From Sphingomonas sp. (GTDB lineage: Bacteria > Pseudomonadota > Alphaproteobacteria > Sphingomonadales > Sphingomonadaceae), in assembly GCA_002707985.1 (NCBI GenBank), contig PAOI01000039.1, forward strand, positions 33,451-97,450: a stretch of DNA of 64,000 nt, in the 5' to 3' direction. A model generated the notes under the pieces. That model was not told the origin of the DNA, made no database searches, and saw nothing but the letters and a program-made list of their open reading frames with translations. This document shows, one piece after another, positions 30,506-40,584 of the stretch. How positions within the stretch are numbered: the first letter of the stretch is position 1; each line of letters opens with the position of its first letter. Both the position numbers and the translations under genes were made by a program.

Positions 30506-32254
30506 TTATCGCATCCTTACATAGGAGCCGGGCGCGTCTTCCAACGCCTTGAGTTTGCCGCGACCGGGCACGCGCGCACCCTTGGCCGGGGTGGTTTCCG
30601 CGTCCTGCCCGCGCAGCCAGTCGACCCAGTCCGGCCACCAGCTTCCCTTGGTTTCCTTCGCCCCCTTCATGAAGGATTCGAGCGATTTGGCGCGCCGCCC
30701 GCTGGTCCAATATTGGTATTTCCCGCTCGATGGTGGGTTGATCACGCCGGCGATATGACCACTGCCCGCGAGCAGGAATCGTGTCGGACCGCTGAAATGC
30801 TCGGTCAGCTTCCATACGCTCTCGGCCGGCGCGATATGATCCTCGCGCCCCGCCTGAATATAGGCAGGCGTCTTCACCCGGGTCAGGTCGATCGGCGTAC
30901 CCCCGACCGACAGTGAACCGGGTTCGACCAGCCGGTTATCGCGATACAGATCGGTCAGATAGGCATAATGCCATTTGGCGGGCAGATTGGTGACGTCCGA
31001 ATTCCAGTGAAGCAGGTCGAACGGCGTATAATCCTTCCCGAGCAGATAATTGTTGGTGACATAGCTCCAGATCAGATCGCGCCCGCGCAACAGGTTGAAC
31101 GTCGCCGCCATATAGCGACCGTCGAGAAACCCGTCGGTGGAAAGGCTGCGGATCACCGCCAGTTGCTCGTCATCGACGAAATTGACCAGATCGCCCGCGC
31201 GGCTGAAATCGACCTGCGCGGTCAGGAAGGTCGCGCTTTTGACCTTGTTGGCCTGCCCGCGTTCGGCGAGCACCGCCAGCGTCGCGGCAAGCGTCGTCCC
31301 GGCAACGCAATAGCCGATGGCATGGACGTGATCGACGTCGAGCAGATCGCGCACCGTATCGATCGCATCGATCTGGCCGCCCTCGACATAATCGTCCCAG
31401 ACGACTTCCTTCATCGACGCGTCCGCCGATTTCCACGACACGACGAACACGGTGACGCCCTGCTCCACTGCCCAGCGGATGAAGCTCTTCTCGGGTGTCA
31501 GATCGAGGATGTAATAGCGATTGATCCACGGCGGAAAGATCACGACCGGCGTTTTCAGAACGTCCGGCGTGGTCGGCGTATACTGGATCAGCTCATAGAG
31601 CGGTGTGCGCTTGACCACCTTGCCCGGCGTCGTCGCCAGATTGCGCCCGACTTCGAAGGCGTCGGGGTCGGTCTGGGTCATCTGCCCGCGCGCCATGTCG
31701 CTGAGCATATGCTGCAGGCCCTTGAGCAGGCTTTCGCCCTTGGTCTCGACGATCTTTTCGAGCACTTCGGGATTGGTCGCGGGGAAATTGGCCGGGCTCA
31801 TCGCATCGAGGAACCCGCGCGTCGCGAACCGCAGCTGCTCCTTATGCCGCGCATCGACGCCTTCAATCGCGTCGACACCCTTCAGCATATGCTCGGCCAC
31901 GACCAGATAGCTTTGGCGGATAAAGTCGAACACCGGCTGTTCGTGCCATTGCGGCGCCTTGAACCGGCGATCGCGTGCCTGTTCGGCGGCCTGACCCAAA
32001 GGTTCGCCGGGCTCCTGGGTCAGGAACCGCGTCCATAGCTGCATCGTATCCGACCAGAAATCGGCGCTCGCACGGATCGCCGCGTTCATGTCGATTTCCT
32101 GCGGCAGCGCGGATGCCGGCGGCAGATGCGCCATCATGTCGAGCCCGTGTTCGAGCATCATCTGCTGCGCCCGGCCGAGCACCCAGGTCCAGTGCTGCAT
32201 GTCTTCGAGCGAAGGCATCGTCGCCGTATCCGGTCCGGTGTCGCTCGTCGTCAT
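30506..32254 (-). CDS. phaC: Class I poly(3-hydroxyalkanoate) synthase
   Basis: TPTTPDVLKTPVVIFPPWINRYYILDLTPEKSFIRWAVEQGVTVFVVSWKSAD; GYCVAGTTLA lipase-like box. Confidence 0.96.
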   Translation of the reverse strand: MTTSDTGPDTATMPSLEDMQHWTWVLGRAQQMMLEHGLDMMAHLPPASALPQEIDMNAAIRASADFWSDTMQLWTRFLTQEPGEPLGQAAEQARDRRFKAPQWHEQPVFDFIRQSYLVVAEHMLKGVDAIEGVDARHKEQLRFATRGFLDAMSPANFPATNPEVLEKIVETKGESLLKGLQHMLSDMARGQMTQTDPDAFEVGRNLATTPGKVVKRTPLYELIQYTPTTPDVLKTPVVIFPPWINRYYILDLTPEKSFIRWAVEQGVTVFVVSWKSADASMKEVVWDDYVEGGQIDAIDTVRDLLDVDHVHAIGYCVAGTTLAATLAVLAERGQANKVKSATFLTAQVDFSRAGDLVNFVDDEQLAVIRSLSTDGFLDGRYMAATFNLLRGRDLIWSYVTNNYLLGKDYTPFDLLHWNSDVTNLPAKWHYAYLTDLYRDNRLVEPGSLSVGGTPIDLTRVKTPAYIQAGREDHIAPAESVWKLTEHFSGPTRFLLAGSGHIAGVINPPSSGKYQYWTSGRRAKSLESFMKGAKETKGSWWPDWVDWLRGQDAETTPAKGARVPGRGKLKALEDAPGSYVRMR

Positions 32255-32267
32255 TATCGCCTTTCCT

Positions 32268-33056
32268 TCAGAAGGACTGCAGGATCATCCAGCTTTCGCC
32301 GAAACGACCGTTGCGCGCATCGTCTTCGCGTATCCAGAAATAGAGCCTGCCGCCATCGCCCCATTCCATGTGCAGATCGGGGTCGCAATCGACCTGCAGC
32401 AACATCCGCCAGTCGTTCGCGCCCGCGCCCAGCGCCCTATCGGCATGCGGCGGCAGCCGGTCGGGCTCGAGCACCGGAATGCCCTGAGAGGCGCACTGGC
32501 ACTGCTCCTCCATGATATCCGCCTGGATCGGTTCCGGCCAGCCGCCGACGCGGTGCCGCTGCTCGCCAAGCAGTTCGAATGGTTCGAAAAGCGCATCGAG
32601 GTCATGTTCCGACAACGCAAGATCGCCCAGTGCGATCCGTGCCGTGGTCGGCCAGGAAACTTCGGGCACGAACACCACCGGTCGCACCGGAAACGGCGTG
32701 CAAGCATCCGGCGGGGGAAGCGTCACCCCCTCCGGCTCGGTGCCGGGGCGAAACCGCACGACCCAGCTGCCCTTCTTGGCCGGATCGAGCCCCCAGCCGC
32801 GCTGTTTACAGTCATAAAAGAATTGCAGCACGCCCGATTGCGGCAACCAGTCGGGGCCGCCGACGCTGTTCAGTTCGGACAAATCGAGCTGGCCGATGAA
32901 ATCGAGCGGCTCGCCATCCCAATAGGGCCAGTCGCCGCCGATATGCCCCTGCGGCATACCGCCGAGCCAGCTCGCCGTGGCTTCGATGCTCGGCCCCAGC
33001 AGCCATGTTTCCTGCGCCGCCTCGCGCAGGCGGCGGCGGGCCTCGTTAAGCGACAT
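32268..33056 (-). CDS. DUF1963 (YwqG-like) protein
   Basis: 263 aa; SWLGGMPQGHIGGDWPYWDGEPLDFIGQLDLSEL... LQVDCDPDLHMEWGDGGRLYFWIREDD. Confidence 0.85.
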   Translation of the reverse strand: MSLNEARRRLREAAQETWLLGPSIEATASWLGGMPQGHIGGDWPYWDGEPLDFIGQLDLSELNSVGGPDWLPQSGVLQFFYDCKQRGWGLDPAKKGSWVVRFRPGTEPEGVTLPPPDACTPFPVRPVVFVPEVSWPTTARIALGDLALSEHDLDALFEPFELLGEQRHRVGGWPEPIQADIMEEQCQCASQGIPVLEPDRLPPHADRALGAGANDWRMLLQVDCDPDLHMEWGDGGRLYFWIREDDARNGRFGESWMILQSF

Positions 33057-33180
33057 TGCGTGCCCCTTTCGCCGCGCTTTTGCTGGCATGGCAGTGCGCA
33101 GATGTATAGAGTCACGCGCAGCGGCTGCCAATTCGGAACCGCAATCATTTTCTCCAAACGAGGAGGCGTGACTTTTCCCA

Positions 33181-34391
33181 TGTCCGACGAGTTCTACCGC
33201 ATCAAGCGTTTGCCGCCCTATGTCATCGCCGAAGTCAACGGCATGCGGGCAGCGGCGCGCGCGGCGGGCGAGGACATTATCGACCTGGGAATGGGCAATC
33301 CCGATCTGCCCCCGCCCGACCATGTGATCGAGAAACTGTGCGAAGTCGCACGCAAGCCCGACGCCCATGGCTATTCGCAGTCAAAGGGGATTCCGGGGCT
33401 GCGCCGCGCTCAGGCCAATTATTACGGTCGCCGTTTCGGCGTTGATCTCGACCCCGAAACCGAAGTCGTGGTGACGATGGGATCGAAGGAGGGGCTGGCC
33501 AGCCTTGCCACTGCGATCACGGCGCCGGGCGACGTCATTCTGGCGCCCAATCCCAGCTATCCGATCCACACCTTCGGCTTCATCATCGCCGGCGCGACGA
33601 TCCGCGCGGTGCCGACGACGCCCGACGAGCATTATTTCGAAAGCCTTGAGCGCGCGATGTACTTCACCGTGCCCCGGCCCAGCGTGCTCGTCGTCAACTA
33701 TCCGTCGAACCCGACCGCCGAAGTCGTCGATCTTGCTTTCTACGAACGTCTGGTCGCGTTCGCCAAGGAACAGGGGCTGTGGATCCTCTCGGACCTTGCC
33801 TATTCCGAACTTTATTTCGACGGCAATCCGACGCCTTCGATCCTGCAGGTGCCCGGCGCCAAGGATGTAGCGGTGGAATTCACGTCGCTCAGCAAGACCT
33901 ATTCGATGGCCGGCTGGCGGATGGGCTTCGCGGTCGGCAATAAAAAGCTGATCGCCGCGATGACGCGGGTGAAATCCTATCTCGATTACGGCGCCTTCAC
34001 GCCGATTCAGGCCGCCGCCTGCGCCGCGCTCAACGGCCCACAGGATATCGTCGAAAAGAACCGCCTTCTCTATCACAAGCGCCGCGACGTGATGGTCGAA
34101 AGCTTCGGTCGCGCCGGATGGGATATCCCCGCCCCGCGCGCGAGCATGTTCGCCTGGGCACCGCTGCCGCCCGCGCTCGCGCATCTGGGCAGCCTCGAAT
34201 TTTCGAAGCAGCTGCTCACCGAAGCGAAGGTCGCGGTCGCACCGGGCGTCGGGTACGGCGAAAATGGCGAAGGGTTCGTCCGCATCGCGATGGTCGAAAA
34301 CGAACAGCGCCTCCGCCAGGCGGCGCGCAACGTGAAGAAATATCTTCAATCGATGGGCGTCAATTCGGGCGGACAGAAGAAAACTGGCTGA
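33181..34391 (+). CDS. Class I aminotransferase, AlaC/LL-diaminopimelate aminotransferase-like
   Basis: EFYRIKRLPPYVIAEVNGMRAAARAAGEDIIDLGMGNPDLPPPDHV; SLSKTYSMAGWRMGF. Confidence 0.93.
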
Positions 34392-34438
34392 ACGCGCAAC
34401 CGCGTCACCCCGGGTAGGACAATCCGTCATCGTTTGGG

Positions 34439-34509
34439 CTGAGCCTGTCGAAGCCCTGCTCTGTTTTTTCTGCAGTGCAGATAGAAGGGCAGCACTTCGA
34501 CAGGCTCAG
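34439..34509. repeat. Nested inverted repeat built on the dispersed CTGAGCCTGTCGAAG element
   Basis: CTGAGCCTGTCGAAG (34439-34453) and its exact reverse complement CTTCGACAGGCTCAG (34495-34509), with inner hairpin TCTGCA-G-TGCAGA (34469-34481). Confidence 0.9.
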
Positions 34510-34598
34510 TGCAAACGGTTCTGGAGCCGCCAAAGGGGCAATCGGTTCGTGCCCAAAGCACAGGTGATTTTCTGCTGCGGTGCAGCTATCGGCGAGCC

Positions 34599-35039
34599 AT
34601 GATTCGCACCGCATCCGATTTTTCGACGCAGATCCGCGTCCGCTATTCCGAAATCGACGGCCAGAAGATCGTCTTCAACTCGCGCTATCTGGAATATGCA
34701 GATGTCGTCGTCACCGAATTCTGGCGATGGGCGGCGATCGACGATCTCGGCCCGGAATGGACCGAGGCGGAGTATAATGTCGTTCGCGCCGAGCTGAATT
34801 ATTCGCGCCCGTTCCGTCATGACGATCTGATCGAAGGGCGCGCGCATATCGCGCGGATCGGCAATTCGAGCATGACGACGCGCGTCGAACTCTATCATGC
34901 GGAGACGGGCGAGCTGCACACCGTAGTCGATATCACGAGCGTGCAGCTCGATCTGGAAACGCGCCGCCCCAACGCGATTCCGCCGCGCGTGCGCGAACGG
35001 CTCGAAGCCCTGACCGCGCCTGCTACAGCCGGTAGTTGA
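34599..35039 (+). CDS. Acyl-CoA thioesterase (4HBT superfamily)
   Basis: IRVRYSEIDGQKIVFNSRYLEYADVVVTEFWR hot-dog fold pattern. Confidence 0.88.
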   Translation: MIRTASDFSTQIRVRYSEIDGQKIVFNSRYLEYADVVVTEFWRWAAIDDLGPEWTEAEYNVVRAELNYSRPFRHDDLIEGRAHIARIGNSSMTTRVELYHAETGELHTVVDITSVQLDLETRRPNAIPPRVRERLEALTAPATAGS

Positions 35040-35628
35040 AGCTGACGCTGATCCGGTCGCTCTTGGCGCTGCTCTGCATCACTTCGTGACGCAGCCAGCT
35101 TTCCCACAGGAAGATCGCTCCCGCCTCCGGCTGTGCATAGACAAAGGGCTGAAGCTCCTCCGGCGCGTCGGGCGTGCGGACCGGGGCGGCCATCAGCATC
35201 GAAAGCCGCGGGTCTTCGAGCTTGAGCGCGCCCGACCCCGGCGGCACCATTACGTACACCGTACCCGATACGACGCTGTGCGGATGGATATGGCCCGAAT
35301 GCGTGCCGCCGGGCTTCATCACATTGACCCAGAGGCTGTCGAGCTTGAGCCTGCGCCCACCCAGATCGAACGCGCATTCCTTTGCAAAGCGCGCGACATG
35401 GCGGTTCAGGTGGCGGACCAGATCGCCGAAGCGCGGATCGCGCTGCGGCAGATCGGCGAGCGAGGCATAGCTGGTATAGCCGCGATAGCCATGATCCTTT
35501 GACCATGCGCGACCGGCGCGGTCATCACTGGAAAGATCGCGGCACGCCTCTTCCAGCTCGTCCAGCAGGACGGGATCGTCGAGCGCACCTTCATAGAAAC
35601 GCGTGGCGAAAAGCGAGCGAACGGCCAT
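35023..35628 (-). CDS. TIGR02466-like putative 2OG-Fe(II) oxygenase
   Basis: LDSLWVNVMKPGGTHSGHIHPHSVVSGTVYVMVPPGSGALKLEDPR. Confidence 0.82.
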   Translation of the reverse strand: MAVRSLFATRFYEGALDDPVLLDELEEACRDLSSDDRAGRAWSKDHGYRGYTSYASLADLPQRDPRFGDLVRHLNRHVARFAKECAFDLGGRRLKLDSLWVNVMKPGGTHSGHIHPHSVVSGTVYVMVPPGSGALKLEDPRLSMLMAAPVRTPDAPEELQPFVYAQPEAGAIFLWESWLRHEVMQSSAKSDRISVSFNYRL

Positions 35629-35655
35629 CCTGATCCTGCTGGTTGCGGAAAATTG

Positions 35656-36150
35656 CTATTCGGCTGCTTCTGTCTTCGCCGCGCCGCCCTCGGCCCCTTC
35701 GGAAAGCGCCCAGAGCAAGTCGCCCTTGCCGAGCGGGCGGCCGTCATGGCTCAGCACCTCGACCTGGCGGATGGGCTTGCGGTCGCGCGCGTCGACCAGG
35801 ATCGGCTCTGCGGGCACACCGGTTTCCCAGCGTTCGCCCCATTGGCGCAGCGCCACCATCGTCGGCAACAACGCATAGCCCTTGTCGGTCAGCCGATATT
35901 CGATCTTGCGACGATCCTCGGGATGCGGCTTGCGCTCAAGGATGCCGTGATCGACCAGACGTGTCAGCCGGTTGGCGAGGATGTTGCGAGCAATGCCCAG
36001 CTCCGACTGGAATTCTTCGAAATGGCAAAGTTTGTTGAATGCGCCGCGCAGGATCAGAAACGACCAGCGCTCGCCCATCGCCTCCAGCGCAGCAGGCAGG
36101 CTGCAGCTTGCGACCAATTCCCGCAGCGATTGTCGAACGGCATCATCCAT
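35656..36150 (-). CDS. HxlR family transcriptional regulator
   Basis: CSLPAALEAMGERWSFLILRGAFNKLCHFEEFQSELGIARNILANRLTRLVDHGILER. Confidence 0.9.
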   Translation of the reverse strand: MDDAVRQSLRELVASCSLPAALEAMGERWSFLILRGAFNKLCHFEEFQSELGIARNILANRLTRLVDHGILERKPHPEDRRKIEYRLTDKGYALLPTMVALRQWGERWETGVPAEPILVDARDRKPIRQVEVLSHDGRPLGKGDLLWALSEGAEGGAAKTEAAE

Positions 36151-36246
36151 GAACGCGTACCATACCCAAATTTGCCGCGGACCCAAATCGCTTATGATTT
36201 TTGCGCCGCAGCAACAGTTTCAACTTGCAACTTTAATTGTGGCGAT

Positions 36247-36269
36247 TTAGGTAGCGATTAGCAACCTAA
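36247..36269. promoter_or_regulatory. Imperfect dyad, candidate HxlR operator
   Basis: TTAGGTAGCGATTAGCAACCTAA: 6-bp perfect outer arms TTAGGT/ACCTAA plus inner GC pairs, between divergent genes. Confidence 0.5.
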
Positions 36270-36297
36270 TACGGGGCGCAATTTCAAAGGATACATC

Positions 36298-36615
36298 ATG
36301 GCTCGTCTGACTATCGCGGCTTTTGCCGCTGCAGCCTCGTTCGCCCTGATGCCGACCGCCGGCATCGCTCAGGCGTCGAACGGCTATTATTCCGCCACGC
36401 CGGCAACTGCGCCCGCCCCGGGCCAGATCGTCACGCGATCAACGGTCTGGACGTGCGGCGAAGCCAGCTGCGAGGCGCCCAAGGGGCGTTCGCGCGATGC
36501 GATCATGTGCCAGCTGATCGTTCGCGAAGTCGGCGCGCTTGCCAGTTTCACGGCGAATGGCGAAGCGTTCGACGCCGAATCGTTGTCGAATTGCAACGCT
36601 CACGCGCGAAGCTGA
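36298..36615 (+). CDS. Small secreted CC_3452-family-like protein
   Basis: Signal peptide MARLTIAAFAAAASFALMPTAGIAQA; VWTCGEASCEAPKGRSRDAIMCQLIVREVG. Confidence 0.78.
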   Translation: MARLTIAAFAAAASFALMPTAGIAQASNGYYSATPATAPAPGQIVTRSTVWTCGEASCEAPKGRSRDAIMCQLIVREVGALASFTANGEAFDAESLSNCNAHARS

Positions 36616-36706
36616 CCATTTCTGTTGCAAATCCGCAGCACGCGGCCCCATCTAGACTCAGCTGGGCATTCCTGCCTGTGTTGGCTGAGGACAGAGTAAG
36701 ACGCGC

Positions 36707-38794
36707 GTGCTGCGGCAATATGAACTGGTAGAACGGGTCAAAGGGTACGACCCGCAAGCCGATGAGGCGCTGCTCAACCGCGCCTATGTCTTTTCGATGC
36801 ATGCGCATGGCAGCCAGAAGCGCGCATCGGGCGACCCTTATTTCAGCCACCCGATCGAAGTCGCGGGCATCCTGACCGACCTGCATCTCGACGATGAGAC
36901 GATCGCGACGGCGATCCTGCACGACACGATCGAGGACACGGTGGCGACGCCGGAGGAGATCCTCAGCAAATTCGGCCCGTCCGTGGCGCGGATGGTGGAT
37001 GGCGTTACCAAGCTTTCGCGCATCGAGGCGCAGAGCGAGAATGAGCGCGCGGCGGAAAATCTGCGCAAATTCCTGCTCGCCATGTCGGACGATATCCGTG
37101 TGCTGCTGGTCAAGCTTGCCGACCGGCTGCACAACATGCGTACGCTTCATTACATCAAGAAGGAAGACAAGCGCCGCCGCATCGCCCGCGAAACGATGGA
37201 CATCTATGCCCCGCTCGCCGAGCGGATCGGCATGTACGAGTTCATGAAGGAGATGCAGACGCTCGCCTTTCGCGAACTCGAACCCGAAGCGTGGGAATCG
37301 ATCACCAAACGGCTGGAGGCGCTGCGCAAGGACGGCGACGACCGCATTGCCAAGGTTTCCAAGACGCTGTCCCAATCGCTCGAGCGCAACGGCATCGAAG
37401 CCGAAGTGTCGGGGCGCGAAAAGCACCCCTATTCGATCTGGAAAAAGATGTCCGAGCGGCATGTAAGCCTCGAACAGCTTTCCGATATCACGGCCTTTCG
37501 CGCGATCGTCGGCACCGAAGAGGAATGTTATCGCGCGCTGGGCGTGATCCATCGCAAATGGCCGATGGTCCCGGGCCGTTTCAAGGATTACATCTCGACC
37601 CCCAAGCGCAACGGCTATCGCTCGCTGCACACCAGCGTGATCCTCGCCGAAAATACGCGTGTCGAAATCCAGATCCGTACGCACGAAATGCACGCCCAGG
37701 CCGAATATGGCCTCGCTGCGCACTGGGCATATAAACAGGACGCGGTGCGCCCCGATACGCAGGTCAGCTGGATCCGCGATCTGGTCGAAATCCTCGACAA
37801 TGCGGGCAATGCCGAAGAGCTGCTCGAACATACCCGCATGGCGATGTATCAGGATCGCATCTTCGCCTTCAGTCCCAAGGGCGAGTTGATCCAGCTGCCC
37901 AAGGGCGCGACGCCGATCGATTTCGCCTATGCGGTGCACACCGATCTGGGCGATCAGGCGGTAGGCGCAAAGATCAACGGGCGCGTCGTGCCGCTGCGCA
38001 CCGAAATCGCGCAGGGCGATCAGGTCCAGATCCTGCGTTCCAAGGCACAGGTGCCTCAGGAAAACTGGCTCAACTTCGCGATCACCGGCAAGGCGCGAGC
38101 GGCGATCCGCCGCTATCTGCGGCACAAGGAGCGCGAGGAAAACGAAGCGCTTGGCCGCAAACTCTATGACGAAATCGTCCAGCGGTTGCCCGCGCCGGTC
38201 GGCATGGACGGGCTGATGGAGGCGCTCAAGCGGCTGCAACTGCCCGACGAAGCCGCGCTGATGGACGCAGTGGCGCAGCAGAAAGTGACCGACGCGCAAG
38301 TGATCGAGGCGTTGATGCCCGGCACCACCGACGGGCTGGAACAGGATATGCCGCCGCAGCAATATGCGATTTCGATCAAGGGGCTGACGCCCGGCGTCGC
38401 CTATGATCTCGCCGATTGCTGTCGGCCGGTTCCGGGGGACCGGATCGTCGGCATCCGTCGCCCGGGCGAAGGCATCGAAGTCCATGCCATCACCTGCGAA
38501 AAACTCGCCGAAGTGACCGACGCCGACTGGGTCGACCTGCAATGGGGCGAAAAGGCCGCCGGCGGTGTCGCGCGCATCAACGTCACGCTGAAGAACGAGC
38601 CCGGCGCACTGGGCACGATCGCGACCCTGATCGGCGCACACAAGGCCAATATCCTCGGCCTGCGCATGGACGATCGCGACACGACGTTCCACACCAACAC
38701 GCTGGATCTGGAGGTACGCGACCTCCAGCACCTGATGCGCCTGCTCGCAGCCCTGCGCGCGACCGAAGTCGTCAGCTCGGCAGAGCGGGTATAG
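36707..38794 (+). CDS. Bifunctional (p)ppGpp synthetase/hydrolase Rel/SpoT
   Basis: HD domain (HDTIEDTVAT), RelA_SpoT domain, TGS (FAFSPKGELIQLPKGATPIDFAYAVHTDLG), C-terminal ACT. Confidence 0.96.
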   Translation: MLRQYELVERVKGYDPQADEALLNRAYVFSMHAHGSQKRASGDPYFSHPIEVAGILTDLHLDDETIATAILHDTIEDTVATPEEILSKFGPSVARMVDGVTKLSRIEAQSENERAAENLRKFLLAMSDDIRVLLVKLADRLHNMRTLHYIKKEDKRRRIARETMDIYAPLAERIGMYEFMKEMQTLAFRELEPEAWESITKRLEALRKDGDDRIAKVSKTLSQSLERNGIEAEVSGREKHPYSIWKKMSERHVSLEQLSDITAFRAIVGTEEECYRALGVIHRKWPMVPGRFKDYISTPKRNGYRSLHTSVILAENTRVEIQIRTHEMHAQAEYGLAAHWAYKQDAVRPDTQVSWIRDLVEILDNAGNAEELLEHTRMAMYQDRIFAFSPKGELIQLPKGATPIDFAYAVHTDLGDQAVGAKINGRVVPLRTEIAQGDQVQILRSKAQVPQENWLNFAITGKARAAIRRYLRHKEREENEALGRKLYDEIVQRLPAPVGMDGLMEALKRLQLPDEAALMDAVAQQKVTDAQVIEALMPGTTDGLEQDMPPQQYAISIKGLTPGVAYDLADCCRPVPGDRIVGIRRPGEGIEVHAITCEKLAEVTDADWVDLQWGEKAAGGVARINVTLKNEPGALGTIATLIGAHKANILGLRMDDRDTTFHTNTLDLEVRDLQHLMRLLAALRATEVVSSAERV

Positions 38795-38839
38795 GCCACA
38801 ACGCTTCCCCGGTCCGACCGGGCCGGAGAAGCGTGAGCC

Positions 38840-40468
38840 TTACGCCATCACCTTGGTGCCGCGCATCACGCTGGCGCTGTAGCCGACGCGCGTGGCGGCG
38901 GGGTCGTGTTTCGTGACGCTGTCGACGAACAACCAGTCGTTCGTCGCCTTCTCGGGAGTCAGCGTCATCGCCATATATCCGCGGTTGCTGGTGTCGCACC
39001 ATTTCAGCTCGCTATTGGTGTCGACCAGGCTGCGGGCGATCGTGCGCGGATCGGCTGCGGTTGCCGACTCGAATCCCGGCGAGGACACGCTGTGTCCGGC
39101 AAATTCGACGCCGGCGGGCTTGCCGTCCTGCGCCAGATCGAACGCCCAGGCATTGTGGCTGTCGCCGCACAGGACGAGCAGTTCGGCATCCATTTCCTGC
39201 GCAGACTTGAGGAAACGCGCGCGCGCGGCGGGATAGCCGCCCCAGCTATCCATGTTGAACGGCAGCCCCGCCTGCGCGGCCACGGCACCGGCCTGAAAAT
39301 ATTGTTTCACATAATCGGGCGCATCGGGCGAAAGCCAGTCGAGCACATTTTGCGGCGCGCGCAGATTGCCCAGGATCGTGCCGAAACCGACGATCTGCCA
39401 CTTGGTGCCATGGTGGATCGAATGGCGCATTTCCTCGGCAAGCCACGCTTCCTGCGTCGTGCCCATCATCGTTGCCGCCGGGTCCTGCCATTCGCCGTCG
39501 CGGAACTGCACGAGCGCCTGCGCCGGATTGGCGGCCGTGAAGAGCGGCGCCAGTTCGGGTTGCTGGCTGCGCGCGACAAGCCGCGTATCGGTGCGGAAGA
39601 AGGTCGCGAGCGTGCCGATCTGATATTGCGCCCAGGGTTCGTCCGAAACCGGCATCCATTCGCGCCACGCCTGCAGCGCCGCCGCCTTGCGCGTGCTCCA
39701 GTCGCCTTCATCGGCCTGATGGTTCTGCGCGCCGCCTTCCCAGCTGTCGTTCGACGATTCATGATCGTCCATCGACACGATCATCGGCTTCATCGCATGC
39801 AGCTTCTGCAGATCGGGATCGAGACGATAGCTGCCATAGCGCAGGCGATAGTCGGCAAGCGCGAGCAGCTCGCCGTCGGGCGCGGGCCAGCGCCCGTCGA
39901 CCGCGCCGCCGGCGGGCGCATAGCCGCCCTTCTTATATTCGTAGAGATAGTCGCCAAGATGGACCCACAGGTCGATATCGTCGCGCGCGGCGGCATGGCC
40001 ATAGGCGTTGAAATAGCCATAGGGCATGTTCGAACAGGAGAAGGTGGCGATGCCGAAACGCGCCACATCACCTTCAGGGAAGGTCTGGGTGCGGCCGACC
40101 GGCGACATGCCGCCATCGGGCGCAATGAAGCGATAATGATAGGCCGTGCCCGGCTTCAGGCCGGTCACCGTGATTTTTGCCGTGTGATCGCGCCACGGCC
40201 CGGTGATCATTTCGCCGCCGCTGACGACCTGCGTGAAATCGGCGCCTTCGCTCACTTCGACGCGCAGCTTCGCAGCGCCGCCATCGGCGGGGACATAGCG
40301 GGTCCACAACAGCATCGACGTCGCCGAAGGCTCGCCGCTCGCGACCGAATGGGTAAAGCCGGTCAGTCCGGCCACCGTCAGCGCGCGGGCGAAACCGGGT
40401 ACGGCAAAGGCGCCCAGGCCCAGCGTACCGGTCATCAGAAGGGAACGGCGGTCGATCTGAAACGTCAT
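38840..40468 (-). CDS. phoD: Alkaline phosphatase D (PhoD-like)
   Basis: Tat-like RRSLLMTG; LWVHLGDYLYEY, MDDHESSNDSW, LCGDSHNAWAFDL. Confidence 0.92.
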   Translation of the reverse strand: MTFQIDRRSLLMTGTLGLGAFAVPGFARALTVAGLTGFTHSVASGEPSATSMLLWTRYVPADGGAAKLRVEVSEGADFTQVVSGGEMITGPWRDHTAKITVTGLKPGTAYHYRFIAPDGGMSPVGRTQTFPEGDVARFGIATFSCSNMPYGYFNAYGHAAARDDIDLWVHLGDYLYEYKKGGYAPAGGAVDGRWPAPDGELLALADYRLRYGSYRLDPDLQKLHAMKPMIVSMDDHESSNDSWEGGAQNHQADEGDWSTRKAAALQAWREWMPVSDEPWAQYQIGTLATFFRTDTRLVARSQQPELAPLFTAANPAQALVQFRDGEWQDPAATMMGTTQEAWLAEEMRHSIHHGTKWQIVGFGTILGNLRAPQNVLDWLSPDAPDYVKQYFQAGAVAAQAGLPFNMDSWGGYPAARARFLKSAQEMDAELLVLCGDSHNAWAFDLAQDGKPAGVEFAGHSVSSPGFESATAADPRTIARSLVDTNSELKWCDTSNRGYMAMTLTPEKATNDWLFVDSVTKHDPAATRVGYSASVMRGTKVMA

Positions 40469-40584
40469 GGTGAAACTCCCTGTTCGGCCCGGCCCTGCAC
40501 TGCGGATATGGCGGGTTCGTGACAGTCTCCGCCGCCACCGCTAATGCTGGGGCAATATTCCAATCCGCGGAAAGGTTTTCCTCG

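Noticed and set aside
36548-38731. 727-aa minus-strand ORF
   Set aside because: Antisense to Rel/SpoT
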